Part shown: positions 32,863 to 42,367 of the stretch, piece after piece | How positions within the stretch are numbered: position 1 is the first letter of the stretch | Layout: every line of letters begins with the position of its first letter | DNA from: Acidobacteriaceae bacterium | GTDB lineage: Bacteria > Acidobacteriota > Terriglobia > Terriglobales > Acidobacteriaceae | DNA: 56,168 bases | NCBI GenBank assembly: GCA_030041435.1 | Contig: JASHNW010000072.1 | Location: 1-56,168, forward strand | Reading direction: 5' to 3' | Translations under genes and position numbers: made by a program | Notes under the pieces: generated by a model | What the model was told of the DNA's origin: nothing | What the model saw: the letters and a program-made list of their open reading frames with translations, nothing else | The model's database searches: none

Positions 32863-33656
32863 CGCGCGAGACGATCCTGCAACTGCTGGAGAGCGTGCAG
32901 ACGGGTGAGAGGACGCCGGCAGCAGCGCTGCGCGAACTGGCGAAGCTGCCCTACGAAGATGCGGGATTTGCGCGCATCGATCATCACCGCTCGCTGCGGC
33001 TGGGTTTGCCGGAGGTGATCTACTCGGAGGGGAAAACGCCGGCGCAGGTGGCCGAAATCTTTGCGCGGATGGCCGCGGCGGGAGGCAGCGTGCTGGCGAC
33101 GCGAGCCAGCGCGGAAGCTTATGACGCGGTGACCGCCCGGGTTCCGGAGGCTGTGTTCCACGAACAGGCGCGAATCATCGGGCTGCGCAAGCCGGAGGCG
33201 CGAGAAGATGCGGGGCCTGTGGCCGTTGTCTGTGCGGGAACCAGCGATTTGCCGGTAGCTGAAGAGGCCGCGGTCACGGCAGAATATCTGGGGATCCGGG
33301 TGGTGCGCATCAGCGACGTGGGGGTAGCGGGGTTGCACAGGATTCTGGCCGAACGCGAGACGCTGGGCGAGGTGCGTGCGGCCATTGTGTGCGCAGGAAT
33401 GGAGGGCGCGCTGCCGAGCGTGGTGGGCGGCCTGGTGGCGGCTCCGGTGATTGCTGTGCCGACGAGCGTGGGCTACGGCGCAGCGTTCGGAGGTCTCGCT
33501 GCGCTGCTGGGAATGCTGAATTCGTGTTCGCCGAACGTGTGCGTGGTGAATATCGACAACGGTTTCGGCGCGGCCTATGTGGCGGCGATGATGGTGCGGA
33601 GCCAGATTCGCGCAGGGGAGACCGCGATCGACGAAGCGGCGAGCGCGCGGCGCTGA
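32859..33656 (+). CDS. larB: Pyridinium-3,5-biscarboxylic acid mononucleotide synthase LarB
   Basis: A 265-residue PurE-like carboxylase/hydrolase that converts nicotinic acid adenine dinucleotide to the biscarboxylated mononucleotide, the first step of nickel-pincer nucleotide synthesis. A helical N-terminal segment precedes FARIDHHRSLRLGLPEVIY. The PurE-like core is VVCAGTSDLPVAEEAAVTAEYLG (written here in two joined motifs, VVCAGTSDLPVAE and AAVTAEYLG), followed by GMEGALPSVVGGL, PTSVGYGAAFGGLAALLGML and NSCSPNVCVVNIDNGFGA. ATG 32859 overlaps the larC stop. No lactate racemase LarA or other NPN-dependent enzyme is recognisable in the window. Confidence 0.93.
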   Translation: MTRETILQLLESVQTGERTPAAALRELAKLPYEDAGFARIDHHRSLRLGLPEVIYSEGKTPAQVAEIFARMAAAGGSVLATRASAEAYDAVTARVPEAVFHEQARIIGLRKPEAREDAGPVAVVCAGTSDLPVAEEAAVTAEYLGIRVVRISDVGVAGLHRILAERETLGEVRAAIVCAGMEGALPSVVGGLVAAPVIAVPTSVGYGAAFGGLAALLGMLNSCSPNVCVVNIDNGFGAAYVAAMMVRSQIRAGETAIDEAASARR

Positions 33657-33702
33657 ATCTCCAGACAAAAAGCAGGACGTTTCCGCTGCTGCTGCGGCGC
33701 GT

Positions 33703-34575
33703 TCAGGCGCCGACGGGGCGCTGCTTCGGCTTTTTTGACAGCAGATAGAGCATGAAGAGGACCGCCAGAACGGCGCCCATGCCGGCAAAACCGAGGATGC
33801 GCAGCACGGCCACGGTGTAGCGTCCCTGCGAGGGCGAGTAGTTGCAGCAATAGAGGAGAATGATGTCGCTCAGGGTGCCGATGTGGCGGGTGCTGGCCTG
33901 GATGATGGCGAGCCGCACGTCGCGCGACTGAAAGTCGACGCCGAAGAGGTATTTTGACAGTCGCCCGTCGGGCGTGGCGATCATCACGACGCTGGAGTGG
34001 GCGAACTGATCCATCTTACCGTCAGGACCGGGCACGCGGACATAGTGAAAACCGGTGGCCCCCGCCAGATCGGTGATGGAGGACTGCGGTCCGGTGAGAA
34101 AATGCACGGCGCTCGCGGCGGATGCGGGAGCGTCCAGCATGGAAAGGAACTGCTGTTTCTTCTCGGCCCCTTCCGCAGGCGTGTCGGTCGGGTCGATGCT
34201 GGCGACGACGACGTCGTACTGATTGCCGGCCTGGAAGCCGCTTGCGCGGAGCGCGACGGCCATACCGTGCAGCACCTGGGGGCAGAGCATCTGGCAGTTG
34301 TAGTACATCAGCTCGAGCATGACAGGACGGCCGTGGCTGAAGTAGTCGCCGAGCTTCACGGCGTGGCCGGATTCATCGATGAATGCGTCGTTCAGCGGCA
34401 GCGGATGGCCGAGGTTCTGATCGATGCCTGCATTCTTTTGCCAATCCGGGGCATGCTGGGCCGTGGCTCCCACGGGCTGGTCGGCAGAGTATTGCCAGGC
34501 GCGCGCAACGGGCGCGGCGAGGGTGAGGCAGAGAACAACGACAAAGCCGGCAGCAACAATGCGGAGGCGACTCAC
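33703..34575 (-). CDS. SCO1/SenC/PrrC-family copper chaperone
   Basis: A 290-residue exported thioredoxin-fold protein that delivers copper to the CuA site of cytochrome oxidase or reduces its cysteines. It has an N-terminal signal (RIVAAGFVVVLCLTLAAPVARA), the CxxxC copper site C94/C98 in YYNCQMLCPQ and the third ligand His in FAHSSVVMI (about residue 192). An unusual C-terminal extension has a membrane helix near 265-283 and ends in a basic tail, so it may be membrane anchored at the C-terminus. It is about 28 kb from the cta operon. It converges on larB with 46 nt between them. Confidence 0.9.
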   Translation of the reverse strand: MSRLRIVAAGFVVVLCLTLAAPVARAWQYSADQPVGATAQHAPDWQKNAGIDQNLGHPLPLNDAFIDESGHAVKLGDYFSHGRPVMLELMYYNCQMLCPQVLHGMAVALRASGFQAGNQYDVVVASIDPTDTPAEGAEKKQQFLSMLDAPASAASAVHFLTGPQSSITDLAGATGFHYVRVPGPDGKMDQFAHSSVVMIATPDGRLSKYLFGVDFQSRDVRLAIIQASTRHIGTLSDIILLYCCNYSPSQGRYTVAVLRILGFAGMGAVLAVLFMLYLLSKKPKQRPVGA

Positions 34576-34606
34576 CCCTTCAGGATACGCCGCCGCACCG
34601 TGGCTG

Positions 34607-35725
34607 CTACGGCAACGGATGCAGGACCACGGTTTTCCCCGTGCGGACGGACTGGCGCGCAGCGTCCAGAATCTGCATCACGATGACGTTGGTATCGAGC
34701 GAGGTCAGGTCGCCCTGGGGTTTCAGCTGGCCGCGTTCGACGGCGGCGAGGTAGTGCAGCGACGTGTCCTCGGGCGCTGTGAGCGGCGGAATGGTGAGGC
34801 CGACCGCGGGAGATGATTCGCTCATGCGCTCGAGGATGTGGTTGGAGTCGACGGCGATGGCATAGGCTTTCGTGCCGTAGACTTCCATGTCTTTGCGGCC
34901 GAAGGTCCAGTCCCACGAGGGCATGAGGACGGCTTGGGCGCTCGGATAGCGGAGGATGATGGTGGCGTCGTCGTCGACGCGGGGATAGATCTGCGGCTTG
35001 TCGGTCTGCGCGACGGCGGTGACGCTGATGGGGGCTTGGCCGTGCATGATCCAGGTCATGAGGTCGGCGCCGTAGCAGCCGAAGTCATAGAGCGCGCCGG
35101 CGCCGTTCAGGGCGGGGTCGGTGAGCCACTGGAGGAATTCCGGCTGCACGCCGATTTCCTTCGGGCCCTGATGGCCGTCGTGAACGACCACTTTACGAAG
35201 ATCGCCGAGGCGGCCCTCCTGAAGCAGGTCGTAGACGGCGCGATTGCTGGAGTACCAGGTGGTCTCGTAATTCACCAGCACATGGATGTGGTGTTCGCGC
35301 GCCACGCGGCGAATGGCGAGCGCGTCGTCGAGGGAAATGGTGAGCGGCTTCTCGACCATGACGTCGAGGTTGTGCGCCGCGGCTTCCTCGATGATGTGGC
35401 GGTGTTCGCCGATGGAGGTGTAGACGAGGAGCGCCTGCGGATGCTGCTGGGCGAGCAGCGCGTCGAGGGTGGGATAGAAGAGCGCGTGATCGAGATGGTA
35501 TTGCTGCTCGTATTTGGCGCGGAGCGCGGGATTGGGATCGACAATGCCGACGAGCTGGGCGTCATTCTGGCGCGGAAACGCCTGCAGGAAGCCGGTGACG
35601 TGTCCGTGCTCGAGGCCGATGATGGCAACGCGCACGGGCGGCTGCTGGGCGAGGAGCGCGGGGCAGAAGAGCGAGACGATGCAGGCTGCGAGCAGAGGGA
35701 GAATGCGAGCGATCCGGCTGAGCAT
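34607..35725 (-). CDS. Exported Gfo/Idh/MocA-family oxidoreductase
   Basis: A 372-residue protein with an N-terminal NAD(P)-binding Rossmann fold ([20 protein letters not shown], unusual in replacing the GxGxxG glycines), the family motif VEKPLTIS and a C-terminal alpha/beta domain with GGxDxG-like [13 protein letters not shown]. The first 26 residues ([20 protein letters not shown] and on to LLAQ) look like a Sec signal peptide without twin arginines. Export of a nucleotide-cofactor enzyme by Sec would be odd; it may be periplasmic with a bound sugar substrate but altered cofactor use. It lies 31 nt upstream of the SCO gene on the same strand. Confidence 0.8.
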   Translation of the reverse strand: MLSRIARILPLLAACIVSLFCPALLAQQPPVRVAIIGLEHGHVTGFLQAFPRQNDAQLVGIVDPNPALRAKYEQQYHLDHALFYPTLDALLAQQHPQALLVYTSIGEHRHIIEEAAAHNLDVMVEKPLTISLDDALAIRRVAREHHIHVLVNYETTWYSSNRAVYDLLQEGRLGDLRKVVVHDGHQGPKEIGVQPEFLQWLTDPALNGAGALYDFGCYGADLMTWIMHGQAPISVTAVAQTDKPQIYPRVDDDATIILRYPSAQAVLMPSWDWTFGRKDMEVYGTKAYAIAVDSNHILERMSESSPAVGLTIPPLTAPEDTSLHYLAAVERGQLKPQGDLTSLDTNVIVMQILDAARQSVRTGKTVVLHPLP

Positions 35726-35861
35726 ACCGTCATGTTACCGCGGAGCAGCGACGGAGTGCGGAACGTTGCAACGCTTCCTGGCCGGGTGTTACCGTGAAAA
35801 TTCGAAGCTTTCACGACGAAGACCGGCAGCAAAGAAACCAGCACGAAGGAAATCACCGCAC

Positions 35862-37262
35862 ATGCAGATCAGCTATAACGGACTTGCCCTGCCCGAGGGT
35901 GGCGAGGCGATTCAGTATGTCAACGGCAAGTATCAGATCCCGGACCATCCCATTATTCCTTTCATCGAAGGCGACGGCACGGGCCGCGACATCTGGCGCG
36001 CATCGCAGCGCGTCTTCGACGCGGCAGTGGAGAAAGCTTACGGCGGCAAGCGCGCGGTGAAGTGGTTCGAGATTTATGCCGGCGAGAAGGCGTTCCGCGA
36101 GTTTAAAAATTGGCTGCCGGACGACAGCGTGAAGGCGGCGACGGATTTCCGCGTTTCGATCAAAGGCCCCCTGACAACGCCGGTGGGCGGCGGCATTCGT
36201 TCGCTGAACGTGGCGCTGCGGCAAATTATGGATCTCTACGCGTGCGTGCGGCCGGTGAAGTATTACGCGGGAGTGCCGAGTCCGGTGAAGCACCCGGAGA
36301 AGCTGGACGTGGTGATCTTCCGCGAGAACACAGAAGACGTGTACGCGGGCATTGAGTTCAAAGAGGGCACGGCGGATGCGAAGAAGCTGATCGACTTTCT
36401 GAACGACGAAATGCTGAAGGACGGCAAGAAGAAGGTCCGCGAAGATTCGGGTGTGGGGATCAAGCCCATCTCGATTACGGGAACGAAGCGACTGGTGAGG
36501 TATGCGATCAAACACGCGATCGCAACGGGGCGCAGGACCGTGACGCTGGTGCACAAAGGAAACATTCAGAAGTTCACCGAAGGTGCGTTTCGCGAATGGG
36601 GCTATGAGGTCGCGGTCGAGGAGTTTCGCGATCATGTGGTGACGGAGCGCGAGAGCTGGATTCTGGGGAATGTGGAAGCGAATCCGGGGATCACCGTCGA
36701 GCAGAACGCGGCGCTGATCGAGCCGGGACTGGAATTTGGGAGCGAGGAGTTTCGGCAGGGACTGTATGCGGAAGTCAAAGGAGTGCTCGACGCCATCGGG
36801 AAATCGCACGGCAACGGGCAGTGGAAGAAGAAGGTGCTGATTAACGACCGCATAGCGGACTCGATCTTTCAGCAGGTGATTATCCGGCCGGCGGAGTACA
36901 GCATTCTGGCTTGCCCGAACCTGAATGGCGACTACATTTCCGACGCATGCGCGGCGCAGGTGGGCGGGCTGGGGATCGCACCGGGCGCGAATATCGGCGA
37001 CGGCTACGCGGTGTTCGAGGCGACGCACGGTACGGCTCCCAAGTACGCAGACAAGGACGTGATCAATCCCGGCTCTGTGATGCTGTCGGGGGTGATGATG
37101 TTCGACTTCCTGGGCTGGAACGAGGCGGCGAAGCTGATTGAAAGCTCGATGGAGAAGACGATCCAGCAGAAGTATGTGACGTACGATTTCGAGCGGCAGA
37201 TGCAGGGCGCGGCCAAGGTGAAGACCAGCGAGTTTGCGACGCACATGATTGCCAACATGTAG
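35862..37262 (+). CDS. icd: NADP-dependent isocitrate dehydrogenase
   Basis: A 466-residue TCA-cycle enzyme that oxidatively decarboxylates isocitrate to 2-oxoglutarate. Motifs are [11 protein letters not shown], the substrate loop [13 protein letters not shown], with the serine that AceK phosphorylates in enteric bacteria, [27 protein letters not shown] and NADP-specifying [17 protein letters not shown]. The start at ATG 35862 gives the expected N-terminus, with AAGGA about 11 bases upstream. The frame is open back to 35514 over the opposite-strand oxidoreductase and was ignored. It is about 50 residues longer than the E. coli enzyme, owing to insertions around 165-190 and 290-320. It is followed after 76 nt by mdh. 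Confidence 0.95.
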   Translation: MQISYNGLALPEGGEAIQYVNGKYQIPDHPIIPFIEGDGTGRDIWRASQRVFDAAVEKAYGGKRAVKWFEIYAGEKAFREFKNWLPDDSVKAATDFRVSIKGPLTTPVGGGIRSLNVALRQIMDLYACVRPVKYYAGVPSPVKHPEKLDVVIFRENTEDVYAGIEFKEGTADAKKLIDFLNDEMLKDGKKKVREDSGVGIKPISITGTKRLVRYAIKHAIATGRRTVTLVHKGNIQKFTEGAFREWGYEVAVEEFRDHVVTERESWILGNVEANPGITVEQNAALIEPGLEFGSEEFRQGLYAEVKGVLDAIGKSHGNGQWKKKVLINDRIADSIFQQVIIRPAEYSILACPNLNGDYISDACAAQVGGLGIAPGANIGDGYAVFEATHGTAPKYADKDVINPGSVMLSGVMMFDFLGWNEAAKLIESSMEKTIQQKYVTYDFERQMQGAAKVKTSEFATHMIANM

Positions 37263-37283
37263 GGACGGGCCGTCCGGGCAACT
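37260..37283. repeat. Dispersed 24-nt repeat directly after a stop codon, copy 2
   Basis: TAGGGACGGGCCGTCCGGGC, continuing AACTG, starts at the icd stop codon. It differs from the copy at 24140 by one substitution and one inserted A. GGACGGGCCGTCC is nearly palindromic. Confidence 0.6.
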
Positions 37284-37338
37284 GCGCCTGCGGCGCTCGA
37301 CAAAAGGACACGATCCACGAGATTCGGAAGGAGAACGG

Positions 37339-38265
37339 ATGCGGAAGAAAGTAACGATTGTTGGAGCAGGGAATGTGGGAGCGACGGCGGCTCACTGGAT
37401 TGCGTCGAAAGAGCTCGCCGATGTGGTGTTGATCGACGTGGTGGAGGGCATCCCGCAGGGCAAGGGGCTCGACTTGCTGGAAGCGATGCCGATTGCGAAG
37501 ACGGACTGTCACATCGTCGGAACAAACGATTACACCATCACGGCGAATTCCGACATTGTGGTGATTACGGCGGGGATTCCGCGCAAGCCGGGCATGAGCC
37601 GCGACGACCTGCTGCAAACGAATTACAAGATCATGTCGGACGTGGTGGGAAAAGTGACGGCGAACTCGCCCAACTGCATCCTGATTATCGTTTCGAATCC
37701 GCTGGACGCGATGGCGCAGGCCGCGTTCCGGCAGGCGAAGTTCAATCGCGAGCGCGTCATCGGCATGGCCGGCGTGCTGGACTCGGCGCGCTTCCGGACG
37801 TTTATTGCCGAGGAACTGAATGTGTCGGTCGAGAACGTGACCGCGTTTGTGCTGGGCGGGCACGGCGACACGATGGTTCCGCTGACGCGGTATTCGACGG
37901 TGGCGGGCATTCCGATCACGGAGCTGATTCCGAAAGATCGTCTTGACGTCATCGTGCAGCGCACCCGCGACGGCGGCGCCGAGATCGTGAAGTATTTGAA
38001 GACGGGCAGCGCTTACTATGCGCCTTCGGCCGCGACCGTGGAGATGGTGGAGGCGATTCTGAAGGACAAGAAGAAGATTCTGCCCTGCGCTGCGTATCTG
38101 GAAGGCGAGTACGGCATCAGCGGCTATTACATCGGCGTGCCGTGCAAACTGGGCACGCGCGGGATCGAGCAGATTATCGAAATCAAGCTGACGGCCGAGG
38201 AGGATGCGGCGCTGAAGAAGAGCGCAGCGGCGGTGAAAGAGCTTTGCGCCGTGATTGGAGTGTGA
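37339..38265 (+). CDS. mdh: Malate dehydrogenase (LDH-like type)
   Basis: A 308-residue NAD-dependent malate dehydrogenase that interconverts malate and oxaloacetate. It has the Rossmann start [18 protein letters not shown], the substrate loop [16 protein letters not shown] with arginines rather than the lactate-specifying Gln, [13 protein letters not shown], the catalytic His in [12 protein letters not shown] and the C-terminal [20 protein letters not shown] six bases before the ATG supports the start. icd and mdh form a short TCA operon, and a strong hairpin ends it at 38332-38367. Confidence 0.95.
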   Translation: MRKKVTIVGAGNVGATAAHWIASKELADVVLIDVVEGIPQGKGLDLLEAMPIAKTDCHIVGTNDYTITANSDIVVITAGIPRKPGMSRDDLLQTNYKIMSDVVGKVTANSPNCILIIVSNPLDAMAQAAFRQAKFNRERVIGMAGVLDSARFRTFIAEELNVSVENVTAFVLGGHGDTMVPLTRYSTVAGIPITELIPKDRLDVIVQRTRDGGAEIVKYLKTGSAYYAPSAATVEMVEAILKDKKKILPCAAYLEGEYGISGYYIGVPCKLGTRGIEQIIEIKLTAEEDAALKKSAAAVKELCAVIGV

Positions 38266-38334
38266 CGAGCTAAAAGCCGGTTAGCCAAAAGACGGCTGGC
38301 TAGAGGGCGATTAGCATAAGCGCGGTTAGCGAAA
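38266..38334. repeat. Intergenic GGTTAGC iterated repeat
   Basis: It contains AGCTAAAAGCCGGTTAGCC, AAAAGACGGCTGGCTAGAGG and GCGATTAGCATAAGCGCGG followed by TTAGCGAAAGG. Four or five degenerate units lie between the mdh stop and the terminator. Confidence 0.65.
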
Positions 38335-38367
38335 GGCGGGAACGGTTCACTGAACCTCCCGCCTTTT
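38332..38367. terminator. Bidirectional rho-independent terminator between mdh and the MgtE-N gene
   Basis: AAAGGCGGGA (38332-38341) pairs with TCCCGCCTTT (38357-38366), and the interior GGTTCA-C-TGAACC forms a second stem. TTTT follows on the plus strand. It serves two converging genes. Confidence 0.8.
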
Positions 38368-38368
38368 C

Positions 38369-39643
38369 CTATGCCCGGGCGCGCAGGAAGGCGATGACGT
38401 GATCGGCTTCGACGACGCCGACGAGACGATTAGAGCCGTCGACGACGGGCAACGCACGCAGATTGTATTTGTCGAAGAGCTCGGCCACGTCGTTCTCGTG
38501 CTGGTCGGCGCGGCAGGAAATGATGCGCGGGTCACTGAGGACTTCGAGGCGCGTTTCAGGACGAGCGAGCACAAGGCGCGCCAGCGGCACGACCCCGTGC
38601 AGCACTTCCGCTTCGTCGATGAGATAGATCTCGGTGATGGTTTCCGAGTCGCCTTCGAATCCGCGGAGGGCGCGGATGCCGTCCGCTACAGTTGCGGAGC
38701 GAGGCACGGCGACGTACTCGGTGGTCATGCGGCCGGCCGCGGAGTTCTCGCGGAATTCGAGAAGCTCTTTGACCTCTTCGCGCTCCTCGGGGCCCATCTC
38801 GTCGAGGATGGCTTCGGAGCGCTCTTCGGGCAGTTCGGCAAGAAGGTCGGCGGCGGCTGAGGGGTCCATCTCCTCGACGATGCTGGCTGCGGTTTCCGAG
38901 TCGAGAGCCTGGACGAGCGACTTCTGCAGGCGCGGCTCCACCTCTTCCAGGGTTTCGGCGGCCACTTCTTCATCAAGGGTGCGGAGCACGGCTTCGCGCT
39001 CAGCCGGCGCCAGATCTTCGAGAATGTCGGCAATGTCGGAGGGATGCAGCTGCGCGAGCCGCTCGTGCTCGATTTTGAGCTTCACGCGGCGGGCAGGATC
39101 GACCTCGATCATGTCCACGAAATTCCAGGGAATGACGCGAGGCGGCAATTTGGAGACCAGAGATTCGAGCGTGCGCCTGGGCAGCGTTCCGGTGAAGAGG
39201 CGCCGCACGGCGCCGCGCAGACCGACTTCGACTTCGGAAACGCAGAGCTGCTCCGTCGAGTCGTGATCGGGGAGCCAGCGCAAATTCACGTCGTTGACGC
39301 GAACAACCTTGCGGCCATGGACATCGATAATCTGGCGATCGAGCAGGTCCTGGCGGAGGAAGATATAGTTTTCATCCCCATGCAGAGGATTCAGGACAGC
39401 ATCCGGGCGAAGTTCCAGGGCTCCGCCGGGCGTCCAGCGCACCTCTTTTGAAGCCACAAGCTCCAGGCCTTTGCGCGTTTTCAGCACCAGGCCGGCAACG
39501 CGGCCCGCATCGGTGCCGGTGCCCACCGCGACGTCCTTTAATCGCCCGCGAAGCCGCCCACGCACGCTGGTGATGGGCGTGCCAAGGATGGCAGTCAGCG
39601 ACTGCGCAACGGGCTCGGCCGGCAGGTACTTCATTCCCGGCAT
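38369..39643 (-). CDS. Soluble PRC-barrel / MgtE-N / CBS-pair protein
   Basis: A 424-residue cytosolic protein with no membrane helices. The N-terminal region (about 20-150) resembles PRC-barrel domains. Residues about 195-310 are a MgtE intracellular N-domain (LHPSDIADILEDLAPAEREA and repeated ALDSETAASIVEEM, LPEERSEAILDEMGPEER). Residues about 315-424 are a CBS pair (MTTEYVAVPRSATVADGIRA; LPVVDGSNRLVGVVEADHVI). It looks like the regulatory half of the magnesium transporter MgtE without the pore, so it may sense Mg2+ or nucleotides for another transporter. It is divergent from the APC permease across a 225-nt gap in which no gene or clear repeat is seen. Confidence 0.88.
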   Translation of the reverse strand: MPGMKYLPAEPVAQSLTAILGTPITSVRGRLRGRLKDVAVGTGTDAGRVAGLVLKTRKGLELVASKEVRWTPGGALELRPDAVLNPLHGDENYIFLRQDLLDRQIIDVHGRKVVRVNDVNLRWLPDHDSTEQLCVSEVEVGLRGAVRRLFTGTLPRRTLESLVSKLPPRVIPWNFVDMIEVDPARRVKLKIEHERLAQLHPSDIADILEDLAPAEREAVLRTLDEEVAAETLEEVEPRLQKSLVQALDSETAASIVEEMDPSAAADLLAELPEERSEAILDEMGPEEREEVKELLEFRENSAAGRMTTEYVAVPRSATVADGIRALRGFEGDSETITEIYLIDEAEVLHGVVPLARLVLARPETRLEVLSDPRIISCRADQHENDVAELFDKYNLRALPVVDGSNRLVGVVEADHVIAFLRARA

Positions 39644-39868
39644 GAGTGTATCAGTCCGGTGCAGCGAGGGATGCGGTCGCGATTTTGGGTCAGCAACGAC
39701 CGCAACAGCGCGTGCGGCAGGTCCGTAACACCAGCGTAACCAACGTCTCAGCGACGGGCGCGCGAACTCGATTGACTGGACAGGGCTATCGCCTTACACT
39801 CAGCGCTGGGCGCGTCGGCGGGGCAGGAACACCGCATTCGCCGGCGCCTGCGAGACCTCTCACCCTTC

Positions 39869-42229
39869 ATGGCCTCTGGAACTACCCGGTACGCGCCGCA
39901 CCCGGATCGTGTGAAGCTGGTTGTCGCTTCCTCGGTCATGCTCACCTTTATTTCGTTTTGGCGAGCGGCCGCGGTGGTGCTCAACGACCTTGGATCGTCA
40001 GCGTTTTACGCGGGCGGCATTGCGGAGCAGGCGGTGGGGAAGGCGGCTCCCTGGTTCATCCTGGGGGTCATGCTCTTCTCGTTTGCCGTGCGCTCGGTGT
40101 ATGTGGAGAGCTGCTCGATGTTCACCCGCGGCGGCGTCTACCGCGTGGTGAAAGAGGCGCTGGGCGGAAACTTCGCCAAGCTAAGCGTCTCCGCACTGAT
40201 GTTCGACTACATCCTGACGGGGCCCATATCGGGCGTGTCGGCGGGACAGTACATCGTTGGACTGCTGAACGAACTGGTCGGCGTGGGGGCGACGCACGGG
40301 TGGCTGCCCGCGTGGCTGATGGGCAGCGGTCACGTGGCGATAACGCTGCCGGTCAATGAGACATCGGCGATCCTCGCCGCCGGAGTGACGATTTACTACT
40401 GGTGGCAAAACATCAAGGGCATCGAAGAGTCGAGCGACAAAGCGCTGGCCGTGATGCAGGTGACCACGGTGATGGTGGTGCTGCTGCTCGGCTGGGGGTT
40501 CGTCACCGCCTTTCACCGTCATGCATCGCTGCCGCCCCTGCCGATACCCTCGAACCTGCACTTCTCTTCCGATGCGCTGGGCTTTTTGGGTGGCACGAAG
40601 CTGGCGACGACGCTGGGGATGTTCGGCATCCTCATGGCGTTCGGGCATTCCGTGCTGGCCATGAGCGGCGAGGAAACGCTGGCGCAGGTGAATCGGGAGA
40701 TCGAGCACCCCAAGCTCAGAAACCTGAAGCGCGCGGCCATCGTCATCGCCATCTACAGCTTCGTGTTTACCGGGATCGGAACGCTGCTCGCGACGATGAT
40801 TATTCCCGACAGCGTCCGCGTGCCGCTGTACCGCGACAACCTGATCGCCGGCATGGCGATGTATATGTGGGGTCCGCTGATGCTGCGGATCGTCTTCCGG
40901 GTTTTCGTGGTTCTGGTCGGCTTTCTCATTCTTTCCGGAGCGATCAACACATCGATCATCGGCTCGACCGGCGTGATGATGCGCGTGGCCGAAGACGGCG
41001 TGCTCACGGACTGGTTCCGCAAACCGCACCGGCGGTTCGGGACAAGTTATCGCATTGTCAACCTTGTGGTTGGGATGCAGTTATTCACGATCATCGTGAG
41101 CCGCGGCAACGTGATCATGCTCGGCGAAGCGTACGCGTTCGGGGTGATCTGGAGTTTCACCTTTAACTCGCTGGCCATGCTGGTGCTGCGCTGGAAGTAC
41201 AAAGGAGAGCGCGGCTGGAAGGTGCCGGTTAACCTGCGCGTGGGCAAGACGGAACTGCCCATCGGATTGTTCTGCGTGTTTCTGACGCTGCTGATGACAG
41301 CCACGGTGAATCTGGCGACCAAGAGCGTGGCCACGGAGAGCGGCATCGCTTTTACCATCGTGTTTTTCACGATCTTCGCCATCTCGGAGAGAAAGAACGC
41401 ACAGAAGCATCAGCTGACGCAGGAGCAGATGAAGGAGCATTTCCAGCTGGAGCAGCAGGACACCATCGGGCGCGATACATTGCAGGTGAGGCCCGGCGGC
41501 GTACTGGTGACGATGCGGGATGCGGTGAATCCATACGCACTGAAGTGGGCGCTGGTGCGCACCAACACCGAGAAGCAGGACATCGTCGTGCTGACGGCAC
41601 GGATGATGGGAGCAGGCGGACCGGAATACGTCGAGCAGCAGATCTTCAGCGAGCACGAACAGATGCTGTTTACCAAGGCTGTTTCGGTTGCGGAGAGCTT
41701 CGGCAAACATATCTCCCTTCTGGTGGTGCCGGCGGGCGACGTTTTTGCAGCGCTGGTGCAGGCGGCTAACTCGCTGGAAGTGGCCGCACTGGTGTCGGGG
41801 CTGTCGACCAGGATGTCGGCGCAGGAACAGGCATTTCACGTTGGCCAGGCGTGGGAGAACCTGCCCGAGCCGAAGCGGCAGTTCACCTTCTATGTGGTAA
41901 TGCCGGATGGAGAGGCGGAGGCATTTCATATCGGCCCGCATGCGCCCGCCCTGCGCGCGGAAGATGTGCAGCTGGTGCACCGCCTGTGGCTGAATTTCCG
42001 CCGCGATCCGGAGATGCAGGGTCTTCATCACAGCGACATTGTGACCTATGCCCTGACGCGTATGGCCATGGATTATGCGCGCGATAAGCAGGAGACGCTG
42101 CGCGATCTGCGCCGCTTTACCCAGGACAGCAGCCGCGACACGCGGCTGGGAATCACTTCGCGCGCACCAGAGCGGGAAGATCGCTCCATTCCCGCGCCCA
42201 GGCCATCTGCAGAAGAAGATCTGCAGTAG
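39869..42229 (+). CDS. APC-superfamily permease with large cytosolic C-terminal domain
   Basis: A 786-residue transporter. About 12 membrane helices occupy residues 15-515 in APC order (FISFWRAAAVVLNDLGSSAF; VESCSMFTRGGVYRVVKEAL; GMFGILMAFGHSVLAMSGEE). The remaining 270 residues are cytosolic and include a universal-stress-protein-like stretch (YALKWALVRTNTEKQDIVVL; HISLLVVPAGDVFAALVQAA). This architecture recalls KimA-type potassium importers of the APC superfamily, which have a C-terminal Usp domain, but amino-acid transport is equally possible. Divergent pairing with the MgtE-N/CBS protein hints at ion transport. The start is ATG 39869, with no strong Shine-Dalgarno. Confidence 0.85.
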   Translation: MASGTTRYAPHPDRVKLVVASSVMLTFISFWRAAAVVLNDLGSSAFYAGGIAEQAVGKAAPWFILGVMLFSFAVRSVYVESCSMFTRGGVYRVVKEALGGNFAKLSVSALMFDYILTGPISGVSAGQYIVGLLNELVGVGATHGWLPAWLMGSGHVAITLPVNETSAILAAGVTIYYWWQNIKGIEESSDKALAVMQVTTVMVVLLLGWGFVTAFHRHASLPPLPIPSNLHFSSDALGFLGGTKLATTLGMFGILMAFGHSVLAMSGEETLAQVNREIEHPKLRNLKRAAIVIAIYSFVFTGIGTLLATMIIPDSVRVPLYRDNLIAGMAMYMWGPLMLRIVFRVFVVLVGFLILSGAINTSIIGSTGVMMRVAEDGVLTDWFRKPHRRFGTSYRIVNLVVGMQLFTIIVSRGNVIMLGEAYAFGVIWSFTFNSLAMLVLRWKYKGERGWKVPVNLRVGKTELPIGLFCVFLTLLMTATVNLATKSVATESGIAFTIVFFTIFAISERKNAQKHQLTQEQMKEHFQLEQQDTIGRDTLQVRPGGVLVTMRDAVNPYALKWALVRTNTEKQDIVVLTARMMGAGGPEYVEQQIFSEHEQMLFTKAVSVAESFGKHISLLVVPAGDVFAALVQAANSLEVAALVSGLSTRMSAQEQAFHVGQAWENLPEPKRQFTFYVVMPDGEAEAFHIGPHAPALRAEDVQLVHRLWLNFRRDPEMQGLHHSDIVTYALTRMAMDYARDKQETLRDLRRFTQDSSRDTRLGITSRAPEREDRSIPAPRPSAEEDLQ

Positions 42230-42367
42230 CTCTCTGATGACTTACCCTTCCATCATTTGTCAAGTAACTCGTGTTGCGAGTAGGCTCAAAGCAGCAGACG
42301 CGCAGGAAGTCATCCTTCCGCTTTCAGGACCGGGACGGCTTCCCAATCCAACAAACGTGGAGGATAT

